The notes: a model not told the origin generated them from the letters alone. A stretch of DNA of 33,523 nucleotides from Bacteroidota bacterium (GCA_016868575.1 VGGL01000021.1:1-33523); one strand, 5' to 3'. Shown: positions 1-10,857, numbered from the stretch's first letter. A program made the numbers and translations.

Positions 1-3000
1 ACCGTCTTGGCAGATCCCGTTGTAACGACACAGCCATTAGCGACACAAACCTTGTGTCAGAACGCTTCACCAGCCAATCTGGGTGTTGCAATAAGTGGAG
101 GGACGGGCACTCCTTCCTATCAGTGGTATTCAAATACGGTGAATAATAATACAACGGGAACGCTCATACCGGGAGCAACGGGACTTTCCTATACACCTCC
201 AACATCAGCAGTTGGAACGACATATTACTATTGTGTGATCACACAGACGGGATCCGGATGTTCAGTGACAAGTTCAACTGCGGCTGTTATTGTAAATGCC
301 GGGCCGTCATTTACAGATCAGCCTGCCTCAAGCAGTGTTTGTCTTGGGGGGAATCCCACGTTATTAACTGTTGCATACACAAATGGGGCAGGAACGCCAA
401 GTTATCAATGGTATGTCAATACGGTAAACAGTACGGTTGGAGGAACAGCAATTTCTGGAGCGACAAATCCAAGCTACCAGCCTCCAGCAATTGTAGTAGG
501 CACGAAATACTATTATTGTGTCATTACTTTTTCATCGGGAGGATGTTCAAACATTACATCAAATATTGCCCAAGTGGAAACAAATCCTATTCCTCTCATA
601 ACAAGCCCATTGGAGGATAGCGTTTGTAGCAGAAACCCTTTTTCTTACACTATAACAAGTAATATCCCAAATTGTTCATATGGATGGTTGAGACCCCTTG
701 TTACTGGAATATCCAATCCAATTGGTAGTGGCACTTCGCCCTCAATCACTGAAACACTCATAAATACAACAGGATTAGATATAGATGTCTTATATGAAAT
801 TTGGACTATCGGGCCCGGAATTTCAGCTTGCATAAGTGATACAATGTCATTGATTGTGAAGGTTAAAGATTTCTCTATAAGTGCAGGAACTGATGTTACT
901 ATTCCATTTGGGACAAGGGCTTTTTTAGCGGGCACTGCTTCTGGGGGAGGAGGAAACCTTCACTACCAATGGGAACCTTCTGGGCAAATTCTCAACGGCC
1001 AGAATACATTAACCCCTGAGACTAAAAATATCTACGCTCCAACAACATTTACATTATATGTTTCAGACTTGAATATGACAAATTGTTCATTATCTGATGA
1101 TGTTGATGTTGTTGTTACCGGATCCGCAGTTGCAGCGTCACCAACAATTGACCCTTCATTAGTCTGTCCGGGAGGCCAAGCACAATTATTTGCCAATCCC
1201 AGTGGTGGATCTGGAATTTATACTTATACCTGGAGCTCAATTCCTCAAGGGAATCCAATTTGGACTTCAACACAAGAAAATCCATTAGTAAATCCTTTTG
1301 TACCAACTACTTATACAGTCATTGTTAATGATGGATTCAACACAGCAACTGGTTCTGTTTCGGCCAATATTAAATCACCTCCTGATATTTTTAATGTTAC
1401 TGGAGGCGGTCATTTTTGTGCTGGAGAATTGGGTGTATCAATAGGATTGTCCGGTTCTTCAACAATGGATATGTATGTATTAAAGGACCAATCAGGTAAC
1501 TCAATTGTTACCATAACAGGTAATGGCTCTCCACTTTCATTCGGAGTATTTGATATTCCAGGAATTTATACTGTTGAAGCAACAAGCATTTCATCCCCAG
1601 TCTGTTCTTCTTCAATGAACGGAGATGCAACAATAACAGTAATTCCATTACCAGATGTTTATTCAGTTACAGGAGGTGGCTCATATCCTGCTGGAGGACA
1701 AGGTATTATAATTGGATTGTCAGATTCACAAACTGGAGTGGAGTACGAATTATCAAACACTTCTCCAATATTACCTCGAATTCAAGGAACAGGAGGTCCC
1801 ATTTCTTTTGGGTTGCAAACTACTGCAGGTACCTATCTTATCACTGCATACACATTGACTGTTCCAGTTTGTAGTTCTCAAATGCTTGGAAGCGCATCAA
1901 TTATCATCAATCCTTGGCCAAGTACATTTCAAGTTACAGGTGGCGGGGAAATCTGTGAAGATGATTCAACCGGCGTAACCATTGGGCTCAGCAACTCTGA
2001 AGTCGGTGTTACATATCAATTGTTCAGGAACGGATCTCCTTACGATATACCTCAACCAGGAATTGGAGATTCCCTTGTATTCGGCCCATACAACAAGGCT
2101 GGTCAATATCATATTGCTGGAACCAATGACTTGACTTCGCTAACTACCATTATGAGTGATACGGTATCGATCATCATTCATCCCCTTCCGATGGTCTTCA
2201 TTTTATATTCCTTCGGAGATAATTGTCCCTCCACAGAATTGCTCCTGAATGGTTCTCAGTTGAATGTGGAATATTCCCTTCTCTTGAATGATAACCTGGT
2301 CAATGGCAGTGAACAAATGGGGACAGGCAACGTGCTTAGTTTTGGCCTTGTTTCAGATACTGGTTTGTACAGGGTTTATGCCCAGGATACAATTACCGGT
2401 TGCGATACAATTATGGACGGAAGTATTTTCATCAATCCATCACCGGAAGTCTATCATGTTATGCCGAATGGAATTAATTGTGCCGGTGATAGTGTCTGGC
2501 TGGAAGATTCTGACGCGGGCATCGTCTATTACCTGCTTAAAAATATCACACAAACTATTTCCTTTCTTCCCGGAACAGGGACTAGCCTGAGTTTTGGACC
2601 TCAGTTTGAAGAAGGGGAATATGCGATCCTGGCTGTAAATCCGATCACAAACTGTGATACCCTGATGGATGGAACGGCTATACTTTTACCATTACCTCAA
2701 GCCTTTACAATGATCCCGGATCATGATACCTGTGCCGGAACACCAATTGGGCTTAATGGTTCTGAAACAGGGATAAGATATATTCTGAGAAGGGATTTGG
2801 TTTGGGTTGATTCAACGAACGGGAGCGGCTTCCCGATTACTTTCCCCATTCAACATCTTCCTGGAAATTACACCATCATTGCCTATGATACAACGGTATT
2901 CATGCGTTGTCCAAATGTCATGAACGGCAGCGTGACCATTTACCCCAATCCACAGGCCTTGACATTAACCCCACAGGGATTCAATTGCCCCTGTGTGGTC

Positions 3001-6000
3001 ATCAGCCTGGATACTTCTGAAATTGGCGTTAGCTACCAGTTGTATTATCAGAATAATCCGGTGGGCTTGCTGGTTGCCGGAACTGGGGGATTGATCGATT
3101 TCGGACAGCAATGCGATCCGGGAACCTATAAAGTGATCGGCTCTATCGGTTCTACAGGATGCTGGTCAGAGATGGCCAATACTGTTGAGATTATTCCAAA
3201 TCCCACCGTCTTTGATATTGATCCGGTTGGAGATACCTGTGCTGGAGTAAGAGTCCGGCTAATGGGCTCCCAGATGAATGTGAACTATGAATTGTATATA
3301 ACCGATATTTCCGGAACCAGACTGATGAGTATGTTGCCAGGTTCACTTGGAATTCTTGATTTCGGGATCCAAAATGACCCTGGAACCTATTCCATCCGTG
3401 GTTACAACACAACGCCTGACTCCTGTTGGACATGGATGAACGGGAGTGTAACTTTGCATGAAAACCCGAATGCCTATCTGGTTATGCCGGCCTTCCCCGG
3501 ATGTGTTGGCGATTCCATCTGGCTGGCAGATTCTGACCCGGGAGTAGATTACTATCTTTACAATGATAATCCTTTCCCGCATTTCATGCCGCCGTCTGTT
3601 ACTGGAACCGGATCAGCGATCAGTTTTGGCAATCAGTACCAGGCCGGCAATTATACCGTTGAGGCTATCAACCAGGCTACCAACTGTTCATCGAAAATGA
3701 CAGGAAGTGCGGTTCTTCTGGACATTCCTTTGGTGTTCAGCATGTCCCCGCAGGGAGATACATGTGCCGGCTCAGTGCGTATTAAGTTAAATTCTTCCCA
3801 AACAGGAGTCCTTTACAGGCTTGTTAGGGACCCTGGGAGCATCAATGAAGGCGAGCAATATGGTTCTGGTGGAGAACTAGATTTCGGGATCCATACCATT
3901 TCCGGGAGCTATTACATCAAGGCTGTCAATAATGCACCTGATTCCTGCGACCGGATCATGAATGGAATGCTCAACCTGCATGATCTTCCGATGGCGTATA
4001 ACATCATTCCACAGGCGTGGGAATGTGTTGGTTCTCATATTTGGCTGGATGATTCTGATATTGGAATTAAGTATCAATTGTTAAAAGATGGCGGAGCCTG
4101 GGGCAATTATCGATTCGGTGACGGTGATTCACTGGATTTCGGGCAACAGGATTATCCAGGTACCTACACAGCGCTTGCAACCGACACGGCGACAGGGTGT
4201 TTCTCAACAATGATCGGGGATATCACGCTCTATCCCATCCCTACTGCATACTTGATCGTGCCGGAAAATGATACTTGCGCTGGCGCTCAGCTTGGTTTGA
4301 ATGGATCCCAGGTGAATGTAATTTACGAGTTGAGGATTAATGGCAGTCCGGTTGAGACATTCAATGGCACCGGTAATTCATTTAAATTCAATTATATCAC
4401 TACGCCGGGAATCTATACAGTGCTTGCCTACAATACAACCCCTGATAGTTGCTACGCTCAGATGACCGGAATGATTACGATATATGCAAATCCATTGGTA
4501 TTCAACCTTGGTCCTCAGGGAGCGCTTTGTGAACCCCGAACAATCACACTGGATGGTTCCCAAACAGGTGTGGACTATCAACTTCTCAAAGATGGATTAC
4601 CTTTTGGTGTAACTGTTCCTGGAAATTCCGGGTCGATCAACTGGACAGGAATGATGGCCGGGATTTATCATGTAATCGCCAATAGGGCTACGCCGCCATT
4701 CTGCGAGATGCTCATGCCAGATTCTGTGGTCATCAGTGCCCTTCCACTTGTGGATGCAGGTCTTGATACAACCATCTGCGAAACTGATTCATCATACGTT
4801 TTGGATGCCGTTGCCAGCAACTTTTCATCCGTATCATGGACAACATCGGGAGATGGGTATTTTCTGAATCCATATGTCTTGCAACCAGCGTATTATGTTG
4901 GGACTTCAGATATTCTGTTTGGGTCAGTTGATCTTTGTATTTCTGTTGTTGGGACCGGAGGATGTATCAACGAGTCGGTTTCCAGTTGCATGACTCTCTT
5001 TATTGATAAAAAACCGGAAGCCAATGCCGGATCGGATGTGCTGGTCTGTTTGAATGATACGGCCTTTCTCAGCGGAACAGCCGATCACTACAGCGAAGTA
5101 ATATGGAGCGCGCCAATGGGTGATGGCCTTTTTGAAAATCCTGCTTCGCTGTCAACCTATTATATTCCAGGGTCTTCGGATAAAGCTGCCGGAGGTGTTG
5201 ATATCTATTTACATGCAATCGGTACATTGAAATGTGTTCAGGACACCGCCATTGACAGCTTACATGTTACCTTGCATCCACTTCCTTACGCCAATGCCGG
5301 ACCTGATGACACGGTGTGTGCAACACACAGCTATTTGGTCAGTCAGAATGTTGCTTCAGACTATTCGAACATTGTATGGTCAACCAGCGGAACAGGATCG
5401 TTCAATTTTCCGACCATCCTACACCCTTTATATACCCCAAGCCAGGAAGATATCAACAACGGGTTTGTTACGCTTACATTTACCATCAATGGGGAAGGCC
5501 CATGTGTATCAGAATCAGACAGCGACCAAATGCTGTTGTTCATCTATCCTCTGCCTCAGGCAACTGCCGGTCAGGATACAACGATCTGTTCAACCAGCAC
5601 GCTTTTGCTTTCAGATGCTTTAGCCTCTAACTATTCTTCCTTTCAATGGATAACTTCAGGAGATGGATTATTTAATCCTCCCAATTCCCTTCATCCGGTA
5701 TATCATCCAGGCATTGCAGATACAACAACAGGGAGCGCTACCCTGACTTTGATTGCCTATGGCGCCGAAGCATGCAGTAGCGAGGATGATTCGTCCAGTA
5801 TTGTCATTACTTTCCAGGATCTCCCGGATGCAGTTGCCGGGAATGACACCTCAGTTTGTGCAAATTCTTCTGTTCAGCTTAATGGTTTTGCCACTCTTTA
5901 TTCATCTGTTCACTGGAGCACAACCGGTGACGGGAATTTCAGTGATAACTCCATCCTCAATCCAACATATACTCCCGGGGCTCAGGATATTTTAGATGGA

Positions 6001-9000
6001 TTTGTTTATCTGATCCTGACGGTCAATGGTTCGCTATCCTGTGCCGGAGTTACCAATTCTGATACCCTTGAACTAACCATCTTGCCATTACCAACTGCTC
6101 ATATTTCTGGAACAACAGAGATATGTTCAGGTGATGCAACCTCCATATCGGTTTTCCTATTTGGAACACCTCCCTGGAGCATTACTTATTGGGATGGATA
6201 TACACCTACAACTGTGAACAATATCGGTTCTAGTCCTTACATTTTTTCGGTCAGCCCGAATATCACCACGGCGTATACCCTGTTGGCAGTATCAGATTCC
6301 AGCTGCATGGGCGATCAGTATACCGGAACGGCTGTGATCACCATTAATCCACTGCCTCTTGCTTTTACGGTTACAGCCACTGGCAATGGCGCCTTCTGTG
6401 AAGGAGGACAGGGAGTATCGATTGGTCTTGATGGCTCGCAGCTTGGTGTACGCTATCAGATTCATCAGGGAGGCGTTCCTGTAAGTAATTTCATTCCCGG
6501 AACAGGAAATCCAATACCTTCCTTTGGATATTTTAATACTCCTGGATTGTATTCAGTTTATGCCGTTGATACTACCCGCGCAACGGATTGCGATGCGTAT
6601 ATGAACGACACTATCAATGTCATTGTCAATCCGTTACCCAATATTGATTTCCATGCCGATACTACTTGTCTTGGTGAGCCAACACATTTCTCATTACTTG
6701 GGACAGAAATTTTGAACATTGTCAGCTGGGTCTGGGATTTCGGGGATGGGTCACCTCTTGTGACGTATAATTTCCCATTTGAACCCGATCATACTTATCC
6801 GGTTGACGGAACATATAATATTTCTTGTGTCGCTACCGATCAGAATGGATGTATCAGAACCCGAATTCATCCTGTGTATATTGCACCACTTCCTCTTGCA
6901 TTATTCGGCCATAGTGTATCAAACTGTATGGGTGATTCTATTCATTTCACCAGCTATTCAGTTTCCTATCCTCTCTTGATCAGTTATCTTGTCCAATGGA
7001 TATGGGACTTTGGAGATGGAACTTATGATACCATTAACTTCCCTGATAATCCAGATGTCTTCCACGCGTATTCTTCACCAGGAACTTTTGAGGTGATCCT
7101 TACCGTTGTGAACAACTTGGGCTGTATGGATACCATACATAAATCATTATCTATCATTCCAGCACCGGTTACAAACTTTACATGGAGCGCTGCAAGTTGT
7201 GAGGATATGAATCTTCAATTTACCGATCTCACCCAGATCAATGGAGGCTCTGCGCTGGTAGAATGGAAATGGTACTTTGACGATCCGGTATCAGGTGTCA
7301 GCAATACAAGCATACTGCAGAATCCTACACATCTTTTCACCAATTCTGGTGTGTATGATGTCATGCTTATTGTGATCAATTCCAATACCTGCAGGGATAC
7401 AATGATCAAACCGGTCTTGGTCAATGAATCTCCCATGGCAGATTTTGAAGCTGACACAGCCTGCCTTGGCACATTGACAAACTTCACTGATATTTCCTTG
7501 CCAGGCTCCGGAAACATTGTGGAATGGGACTGGGATTTCGGCGATGGGAGTTTGCATGCAAATATTCAGAATCCCGTTCACCTATATTCATTACCGGGGA
7601 TTTATAATGTGAAACTGACGGTAGAAAATTCCCTGGGTTGTATCCATGATACAATTCTTCCGGTCAAAGTAGTTCCCCTCCCTGTTGCAAACTTTACCGC
7701 TTCAACAGGAAATTGCGAAGAGATGCCAGTACAATTCACCAATATGTCCTCGACAAGCTCAGGATTTATTGTGAGATGGACCTGGCTTTTCGGGGATGGG
7801 ACTTCAACTACAGTCAGCCTGCCATATTCTCCGAATGTCACACATATCTACTCAAATCCGGGGAATTACAACGTCACACTCACTGTAAAAACTTCAGACA
7901 GTTGCATCGCTTCAATAACAAAACCCATAGTTATTTTAGCAGCTCCCATTGCTAATTTTGACTATTCAGGAAATGAATGTCCTGACGTTTCAATCCACTT
8001 CGATGACCAGACACAGCTCAACGGTGGTGGGGCTTTATCAACCTGGAATTGGGACTTTGATGATCCTGCATCAGGCTCAAACAATACCAGTATCCTACAG
8101 GATCCCGAACATATTTTCAGTAACTCCGGAATCTTTGATGTACAGCTGATTGTAACCAATGTCAATACCTGTAAAGATACCATCACCAAACAGGTGACCA
8201 TCGGAGATGCGCCGGTTGCTATGTTTACTTCCGATACTGCTTGTTTTGGCAGCCCAACCTCATTCACTGATGCAAGCACCACTTCTAACGGTTCAATCAC
8301 CAACTGGGACTGGGATTTTGGTGACGGAACACCCCATTCAACCCTTCAAAATCCAACCCATATTTACAATGAGGTTGGAACATTCGATGTTACCCTCACT
8401 GTCACCAATTCTGGTTTTTGTGTGCATGACACAACCATCCAGGTTGAGGTCAGGGATAAGCCGGAAGCCATGTTTTCATTTTCAAATACCTGTGAACAAA
8501 GTTCAACTCAGTTTACCGATGAATCAACCACTGCCACGGGTGGCATCACAGCATGGATATGGGATTTCGGAGATGGCGGAACTTCAACAGTGCAGAACCC
8601 CACCCATACCTATGCTTCAACAGGAACTTATTATGTCACCCTGATTGCATCCAATTCCCTTAACTGTTCAGACACTATTACTATTCCGGTGATGATTCAC
8701 CAGACCCCAACAGCTGATTTTACTTATACAAGCTATTTCTGCCCTGCCGGAGAAGTTGCATTCCAAAACCTTGCAACTGGGAATGGAGCTACTATTTCAG
8801 AATTTTATTGGACATTCGAACCAGGGTACTTCTCTACACAACCAAATCCAACCTATACTTACAACATCACCGATACATGTTATTTGGTCTCACTTATCGT
8901 AACCACTGAACATGGCTGTAAGGATACGGCTATACATAGTGATGTTTGCGTCAAACCGGGATTTAATTTTACGGTGGCTGCCAATGATACTTGCTTCGGA

Positions 9001-10845
9001 AAACCCACCCAATTGCATGCAGTCAACCTTGCTTTAGGTGACTCATTATATTATGTCATCTGGAACTTTGGAGATCCACAGTCCGGCCCCAATAACCAAT
9101 CTACATCACATGATCCGCAGCATGTATTCACATCGCCAGGTACCTTTATTGTTAAATTAAAAGCATGGAATTCAAATAACTGTGCTGACAGTATCTATAA
9201 AGAGGTTGTTGTTAATCCAGCGCCGGTGGCTGATTTCGCATTTGATCAATCCCCATGTGATTCAGTCATTAATTTCTATGACTTGTCCTCAAGCACATAC
9301 AGTTCTATTCAATCATGGATATGGGATTTTGGAGATGGCTCTCAACCCATCATTATTCTCGCTCCCGATGATCCTGATACTTCACATCAGTATACCTTAC
9401 CTGGAAGTTATCTCGCGTCCCTAATTATTAATAATGGTAACGGTTGTATTGATTCTATTACAAAATCTGTTACCCGGTTCCCATGTATTATTGCTGCTTT
9501 TGAACAACCTGGAAACAATAATTGCCAGAATGAACCTTATTATTTCATTGACAGTTCCGGCCCCCCGACCAGGATCGATCAATGGCATTGGACATTTGGT
9601 GATGGAACAGACACTACATACATCACCCGGGTTGATTCAATAGAGCATTGGTTTACTTCACCAGGGAATTATCAGGTGAAGTTATTGGTCAGGACATCTA
9701 TGAATGGATTATTCCTGTTTGATAGCACATTCCGACAGGTACAAGTCCACGCTGCTCCCGTGCCTGAGATTTATTCCAACCCTGTTTGTTATAGAGAGAC
9801 CGCTTACTTCATTGATTCCAGTTATACTGTTGCTGGAGATAGCATTATTTGGCGTAAATGGCGTTTTGGTGATCCAACGACTGGAACTAATGATACTTCC
9901 ACCATGATCTCACCATCCCATGATTTCAGCAGGAATGGCGTCTTCCACGTTTGGCTGAAGGTAAAAAATGCGAACAATTGTGTCGACTCCATTAGACAAG
10001 ACCTTCGGGTTTACAAGCTGCCGGAGGCCATTTTTGAAAATTCGATCCCATGCGTTGATCATCATACTCAATTCTTTGATTTATCTACTGAGGGGGATAC
10101 GACGCTTGTATCCTGGTGGTGGGATTTTGGTGATCCCGGATCATTATATCCCTCATCAACCTTACAGGAGCCCTCGCACATATATGATTCCATCAGTCCA
10201 TTCGACGTTTTCCTCAGGGTTGAGGACCAGTTTGGTTGCATAGATACGATTAGTCATAGTATTTCTGTTCTTCATTCACCTGTTAGTCTCTTCACATACT
10301 TGGATAATTATGGTGACAAGGCCGGAGCAGTGCAATTCACTAATTTGTCAACTGGCGCAAACTCCTACGAATGGTCATTTGGTAACGGAGAGACCAGTAC
10401 CTTGGAAAATCCATTCATTGAGTACACAACCGATGGGACTTATATTATTTCATTGGTAGCGCAGAATGCTGATGGATGTTATGACTCAACATTCCATGAG
10501 TACAAGCTTCTTTTCAAAGGGCTATATGTGCCGAATGCATTTTCTCCTACAAATGTTGTCCCAAGCGTCAGATTATTCAAACCTGTCGGTTCAAATCTCA
10601 AAGAATACCATATTATGGTGCTTGACTCGTGGGGTCATGTTCTTTGGCAATCAACTAAACTTGATAGCGAGGGAAGTCCGGTTGAAGAATGGGATGGAAG
10701 ATACAACGGGGATCTTATGCCTCAAGGTACTTACATGTGGGTGATCAATGCCATGTTTAAAGATGGTACACCGTGGGAAGGATCTGCGATCAAACCTGGT
10801 GGAAACAAGGGCAAGACAAGGGGAACTGTAACATTAATCAGGTAG
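1..10845 (+). CDS. Giant multi-repeat cell-surface adhesin with T9SS type B (gliding-motility-type) C-terminal sorting domain, 5' partial
   Basis: The frame is open from the first base, so the gene starts upstream; 3,614 residues are visible. The order of domains is: two Ig-like repeats of about 95 residues with a QWY core (nt 20-590); some less regular PKD/Ig-like domains (nt 590-1380); thirteen repeats of about 85 residues (nt 1384-4737); five repeats with an AGxDTTxC start (nt 4744-6093); one mixed segment; about fifteen PKD repeats with WDFGDG-like cores (nt 6640-10500); and a C-terminal domain starting VPNAFSPTN and ending GTVTLIR. That last domain is typical of the CHU_C/type B T9SS signal. 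The family is exported through the T9SS and displayed on the surface, acting in adhesion or gliding (SprB-like logic). Nearly every repeat holds a paired cysteine. The PorP-like gene 12 bases downstream supports SprF-dependent export. The ligand cannot be read from the sequence. Confidence 0.9.
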   Translation, partial: TVLADPVVTTQPLATQTLCQNASPANLGVAISGGTGTPSYQWYSNTVNNNTTGTLIPGATGLSYTPPTSAVGTTYYYCVITQTGSGCSVTSSTAAVIVNAGPSFTDQPASSSVCLGGNPTLLTVAYTNGAGTPSYQWYVNTVNSTVGGTAISGATNPSYQPPAIVVGTKYYYCVITFSSGGCSNITSNIAQVETNPIPLITSPLEDSVCSRNPFSYTITSNIPNCSYGWLRPLVTGISNPIGSGTSPSITETLINTTGLDIDVLYEIWTIGPGISACISDTMSLIVKVKDFSISAGTDVTIPFGTRAFLAGTASGGGGNLHYQWEPSGQILNGQNTLTPETKNIYAPTTFTLYVSDLNMTNCSLSDDVDVVVTGSAVAASPTIDPSLVCPGGQAQLFANPSGGSGIYTYTWSSIPQGNPIWTSTQENPLVNPFVPTTYTVIVNDGFNTATGSVSANIKSPPDIFNVTGGGHFCAGELGVSIGLSGSSTMDMYVLKDQSGNSIVTITGNGSPLSFGVFDIPGIYTVEATSISSPVCSSSMNGDATITVIPLPDVYSVTGGGSYPAGGQGIIIGLSDSQTGVEYELSNTSPILPRIQGTGGPISFGLQTTAGTYLITAYTLTVPVCSSQMLGSASIIINPWPSTFQVTGGGEICEDDSTGVTIGLSNSEVGVTYQLFRNGSPYDIPQPGIGDSLVFGPYNKAGQYHIAGTNDLTSLTTIMSDTVSIIIHPLPMVFILYSFGDNCPSTELLLNGSQLNVEYSLLLNDNLVNGSEQMGTGNVLSFGLVSDTGLYRVYAQDTITGCDTIMDGSIFINPSPEVYHVMPNGINCAGDSVWLEDSDAGIVYYLLKNITQTISFLPGTGTSLSFGPQFEEGEYAILAVNPITNCDTLMDGTAILLPLPQAFTMIPDHDTCAGTPIGLNGSETGIRYILRRDLVWVDSTNGSGFPITFPIQHLPGNYTIIAYDTTVFMRCPNVMNGSVTIYPNPQALTLTPQGFNCPCVVISLDTSEIGVSYQLYYQNNPVGLLVAGTGGLIDFGQQCDPGTYKVIGSIGSTGCWSEMANTVEIIPNPTVFDIDPVGDTCAGVRVRLMGSQMNVNYELYITDISGTRLMSMLPGSLGILDFGIQNDPGTYSIRGYNTTPDSCWTWMNGSVTLHENPNAYLVMPAFPGCVGDSIWLADSDPGVDYYLYNDNPFPHFMPPSVTGTGSAISFGNQYQAGNYTVEAINQATNCSSKMTGSAVLLDIPLVFSMSPQGDTCAGSVRIKLNSSQTGVLYRLVRDPGSINEGEQYGSGGELDFGIHTISGSYYIKAVNNAPDSCDRIMNGMLNLHDLPMAYNIIPQAWECVGSHIWLDDSDIGIKYQLLKDGGAWGNYRFGDGDSLDFGQQDYPGTYTALATDTATGCFSTMIGDITLYPIPTAYLIVPENDTCAGAQLGLNGSQVNVIYELRINGSPVETFNGTGNSFKFNYITTPGIYTVLAYNTTPDSCYAQMTGMITIYANPLVFNLGPQGALCEPRTITLDGSQTGVDYQLLKDGLPFGVTVPGNSGSINWTGMMAGIYHVIANRATPPFCEMLMPDSVVISALPLVDAGLDTTICETDSSYVLDAVASNFSSVSWTTSGDGYFLNPYVLQPAYYVGTSDILFGSVDLCISVVGTGGCINESVSSCMTLFIDKKPEANAGSDVLVCLNDTAFLSGTADHYSEVIWSAPMGDGLFENPASLSTYYIPGSSDKAAGGVDIYLHAIGTLKCVQDTAIDSLHVTLHPLPYANAGPDDTVCATHSYLVSQNVASDYSNIVWSTSGTGSFNFPTILHPLYTPSQEDINNGFVTLTFTINGEGPCVSESDSDQMLLFIYPLPQATAGQDTTICSTSTLLLSDALASNYSSFQWITSGDGLFNPPNSLHPVYHPGIADTTTGSATLTLIAYGAEACSSEDDSSSIVITFQDLPDAVAGNDTSVCANSSVQLNGFATLYSSVHWSTTGDGNFSDNSILNPTYTPGAQDILDGFVYLILTVNGSLSCAGVTNSDTLELTILPLPTAHISGTTEICSGDATSISVFLFGTPPWSITYWDGYTPTTVNNIGSSPYIFSVSPNITTAYTLLAVSDSSCMGDQYTGTAVITINPLPLAFTVTATGNGAFCEGGQGVSIGLDGSQLGVRYQIHQGGVPVSNFIPGTGNPIPSFGYFNTPGLYSVYAVDTTRATDCDAYMNDTINVIVNPLPNIDFHADTTCLGEPTHFSLLGTEILNIVSWVWDFGDGSPLVTYNFPFEPDHTYPVDGTYNISCVATDQNGCIRTRIHPVYIAPLPLALFGHSVSNCMGDSIHFTSYSVSYPLLISYLVQWIWDFGDGTYDTINFPDNPDVFHAYSSPGTFEVILTVVNNLGCMDTIHKSLSIIPAPVTNFTWSAASCEDMNLQFTDLTQINGGSALVEWKWYFDDPVSGVSNTSILQNPTHLFTNSGVYDVMLIVINSNTCRDTMIKPVLVNESPMADFEADTACLGTLTNFTDISLPGSGNIVEWDWDFGDGSLHANIQNPVHLYSLPGIYNVKLTVENSLGCIHDTILPVKVVPLPVANFTASTGNCEEMPVQFTNMSSTSSGFIVRWTWLFGDGTSTTVSLPYSPNVTHIYSNPGNYNVTLTVKTSDSCIASITKPIVILAAPIANFDYSGNECPDVSIHFDDQTQLNGGGALSTWNWDFDDPASGSNNTSILQDPEHIFSNSGIFDVQLIVTNVNTCKDTITKQVTIGDAPVAMFTSDTACFGSPTSFTDASTTSNGSITNWDWDFGDGTPHSTLQNPTHIYNEVGTFDVTLTVTNSGFCVHDTTIQVEVRDKPEAMFSFSNTCEQSSTQFTDESTTATGGITAWIWDFGDGGTSTVQNPTHTYASTGTYYVTLIASNSLNCSDTITIPVMIHQTPTADFTYTSYFCPAGEVAFQNLATGNGATISEFYWTFEPGYFSTQPNPTYTYNITDTCYLVSLIVTTEHGCKDTAIHSDVCVKPGFNFTVAANDTCFGKPTQLHAVNLALGDSLYYVIWNFGDPQSGPNNQSTSHDPQHVFTSPGTFIVKLKAWNSNNCADSIYKEVVVNPAPVADFAFDQSPCDSVINFYDLSSSTYSSIQSWIWDFGDGSQPIIILAPDDPDTSHQYTLPGSYLASLIINNGNGCIDSITKSVTRFPCIIAAFEQPGNNNCQNEPYYFIDSSGPPTRIDQWHWTFGDGTDTTYITRVDSIEHWFTSPGNYQVKLLVRTSMNGLFLFDSTFRQVQVHAAPVPEIYSNPVCYRETAYFIDSSYTVAGDSIIWRKWRFGDPTTGTNDTSTMISPSHDFSRNGVFHVWLKVKNANNCVDSIRQDLRVYKLPEAIFENSIPCVDHHTQFFDLSTEGDTTLVSWWWDFGDPGSLYPSSTLQEPSHIYDSISPFDVFLRVEDQFGCIDTISHSISVLHSPVSLFTYLDNYGDKAGAVQFTNLSTGANSYEWSFGNGETSTLENPFIEYTTDGTYIISLVAQNADGCYDSTFHEYKLLFKGLYVPNAFSPTNVVPSVRLFKPVGSNLKEYHIMVLDSWGHVLWQSTKLDSEGSPVEEWDGRYNGDLMPQGTYMWVINAMFKDGTPWEGSAIKPGGNKGKTRGTVTLIR
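1384..4737 (+). repeat. Thirteen tandem about 85-residue repeats in the adhesin (DTCAG / LNGSQ type)
   Basis: Each unit runs roughly: a hydrophobic start, a Cys-(A/V)-G motif, L-(N/D)-x-S, a YxL strand, a (L/S)(D/S)FG turn, GxYxVxAxN, a second Cys and a closing M-x-GS strand. Thirteen units are visible here and one more lies at about nt 6360-6640. Two subtypes alternate in the middle of the block. Units near nt 2460, 3475 and 4000 carry IWLxDSD or VWLEDSD, while units near nt 2700, 3200, 3730 and 4250 carry DTCAG followed by LxxSQ or LNGSE. I do not recognise a named family. Confidence 0.85.
4744..6093 (+). repeat. Five tandem about 90-residue repeats in the adhesin (AGxDTTxC type)
   Basis: Five units begin with an (A/D)AGxD(T/D)(T/V)xC motif. 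Each continues with a W(S/T)TSGDGxF core, a P(x)YxPGxxD segment and a closing strand with a second cysteine. The first starts near nt 4744 and the last near nt 5830. This is a common Ig-like repeat of Bacteroidota surface proteins that carry type B sorting domains. The repeats probably form a rigid stalk between the preceding repeats and the PKD region. Confidence 0.85.
6640..10500 (+). repeat. PKD repeat array (about 15 copies) in the adhesin
   Basis: About fifteen PKD-type units carry a W-x-W-(D)-FGDG or FGDP/FDDP core, a PxHxY strand and a GxYxVxLxVxNxxGC strand. PKD domains are beta-sandwich spacers common in secreted Bacteroidota proteins. Two blocks of the array are near-copies at an exact 780-base offset: the TQ(I/L)NGG motif lies at 7231 and 8011, and the WDWDFGDG motif falls at 7531 and 8311. 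A multi-repeat superunit was therefore duplicated. Confidence 0.9.
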
Positions 10846-10849
10846 GAGG
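10844..10849 (+). promoter_or_regulatory. Strong Shine-Dalgarno sequence overlapping the adhesin stop codon
   Basis: AGGAGG starts inside the TAG stop codon of the adhesin gene (10843-10845) and ends eight bases before the ATG at 10858. Bacteroidota genes usually have weak or absent Shine-Dalgarno motifs, so a full consensus here is notable. It fits translational coupling of adhesin and partner. Confidence 0.75.
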
Positions 10850-10857
10850 ATCACACC

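Noticed and set aside
1384-10500. CRISPR array or DNA-level satellite in the adhesin gene
   Set aside because: The repeats are about 255-270 bases long, diverged and in frame. They are protein repeats, with no spacer pattern.
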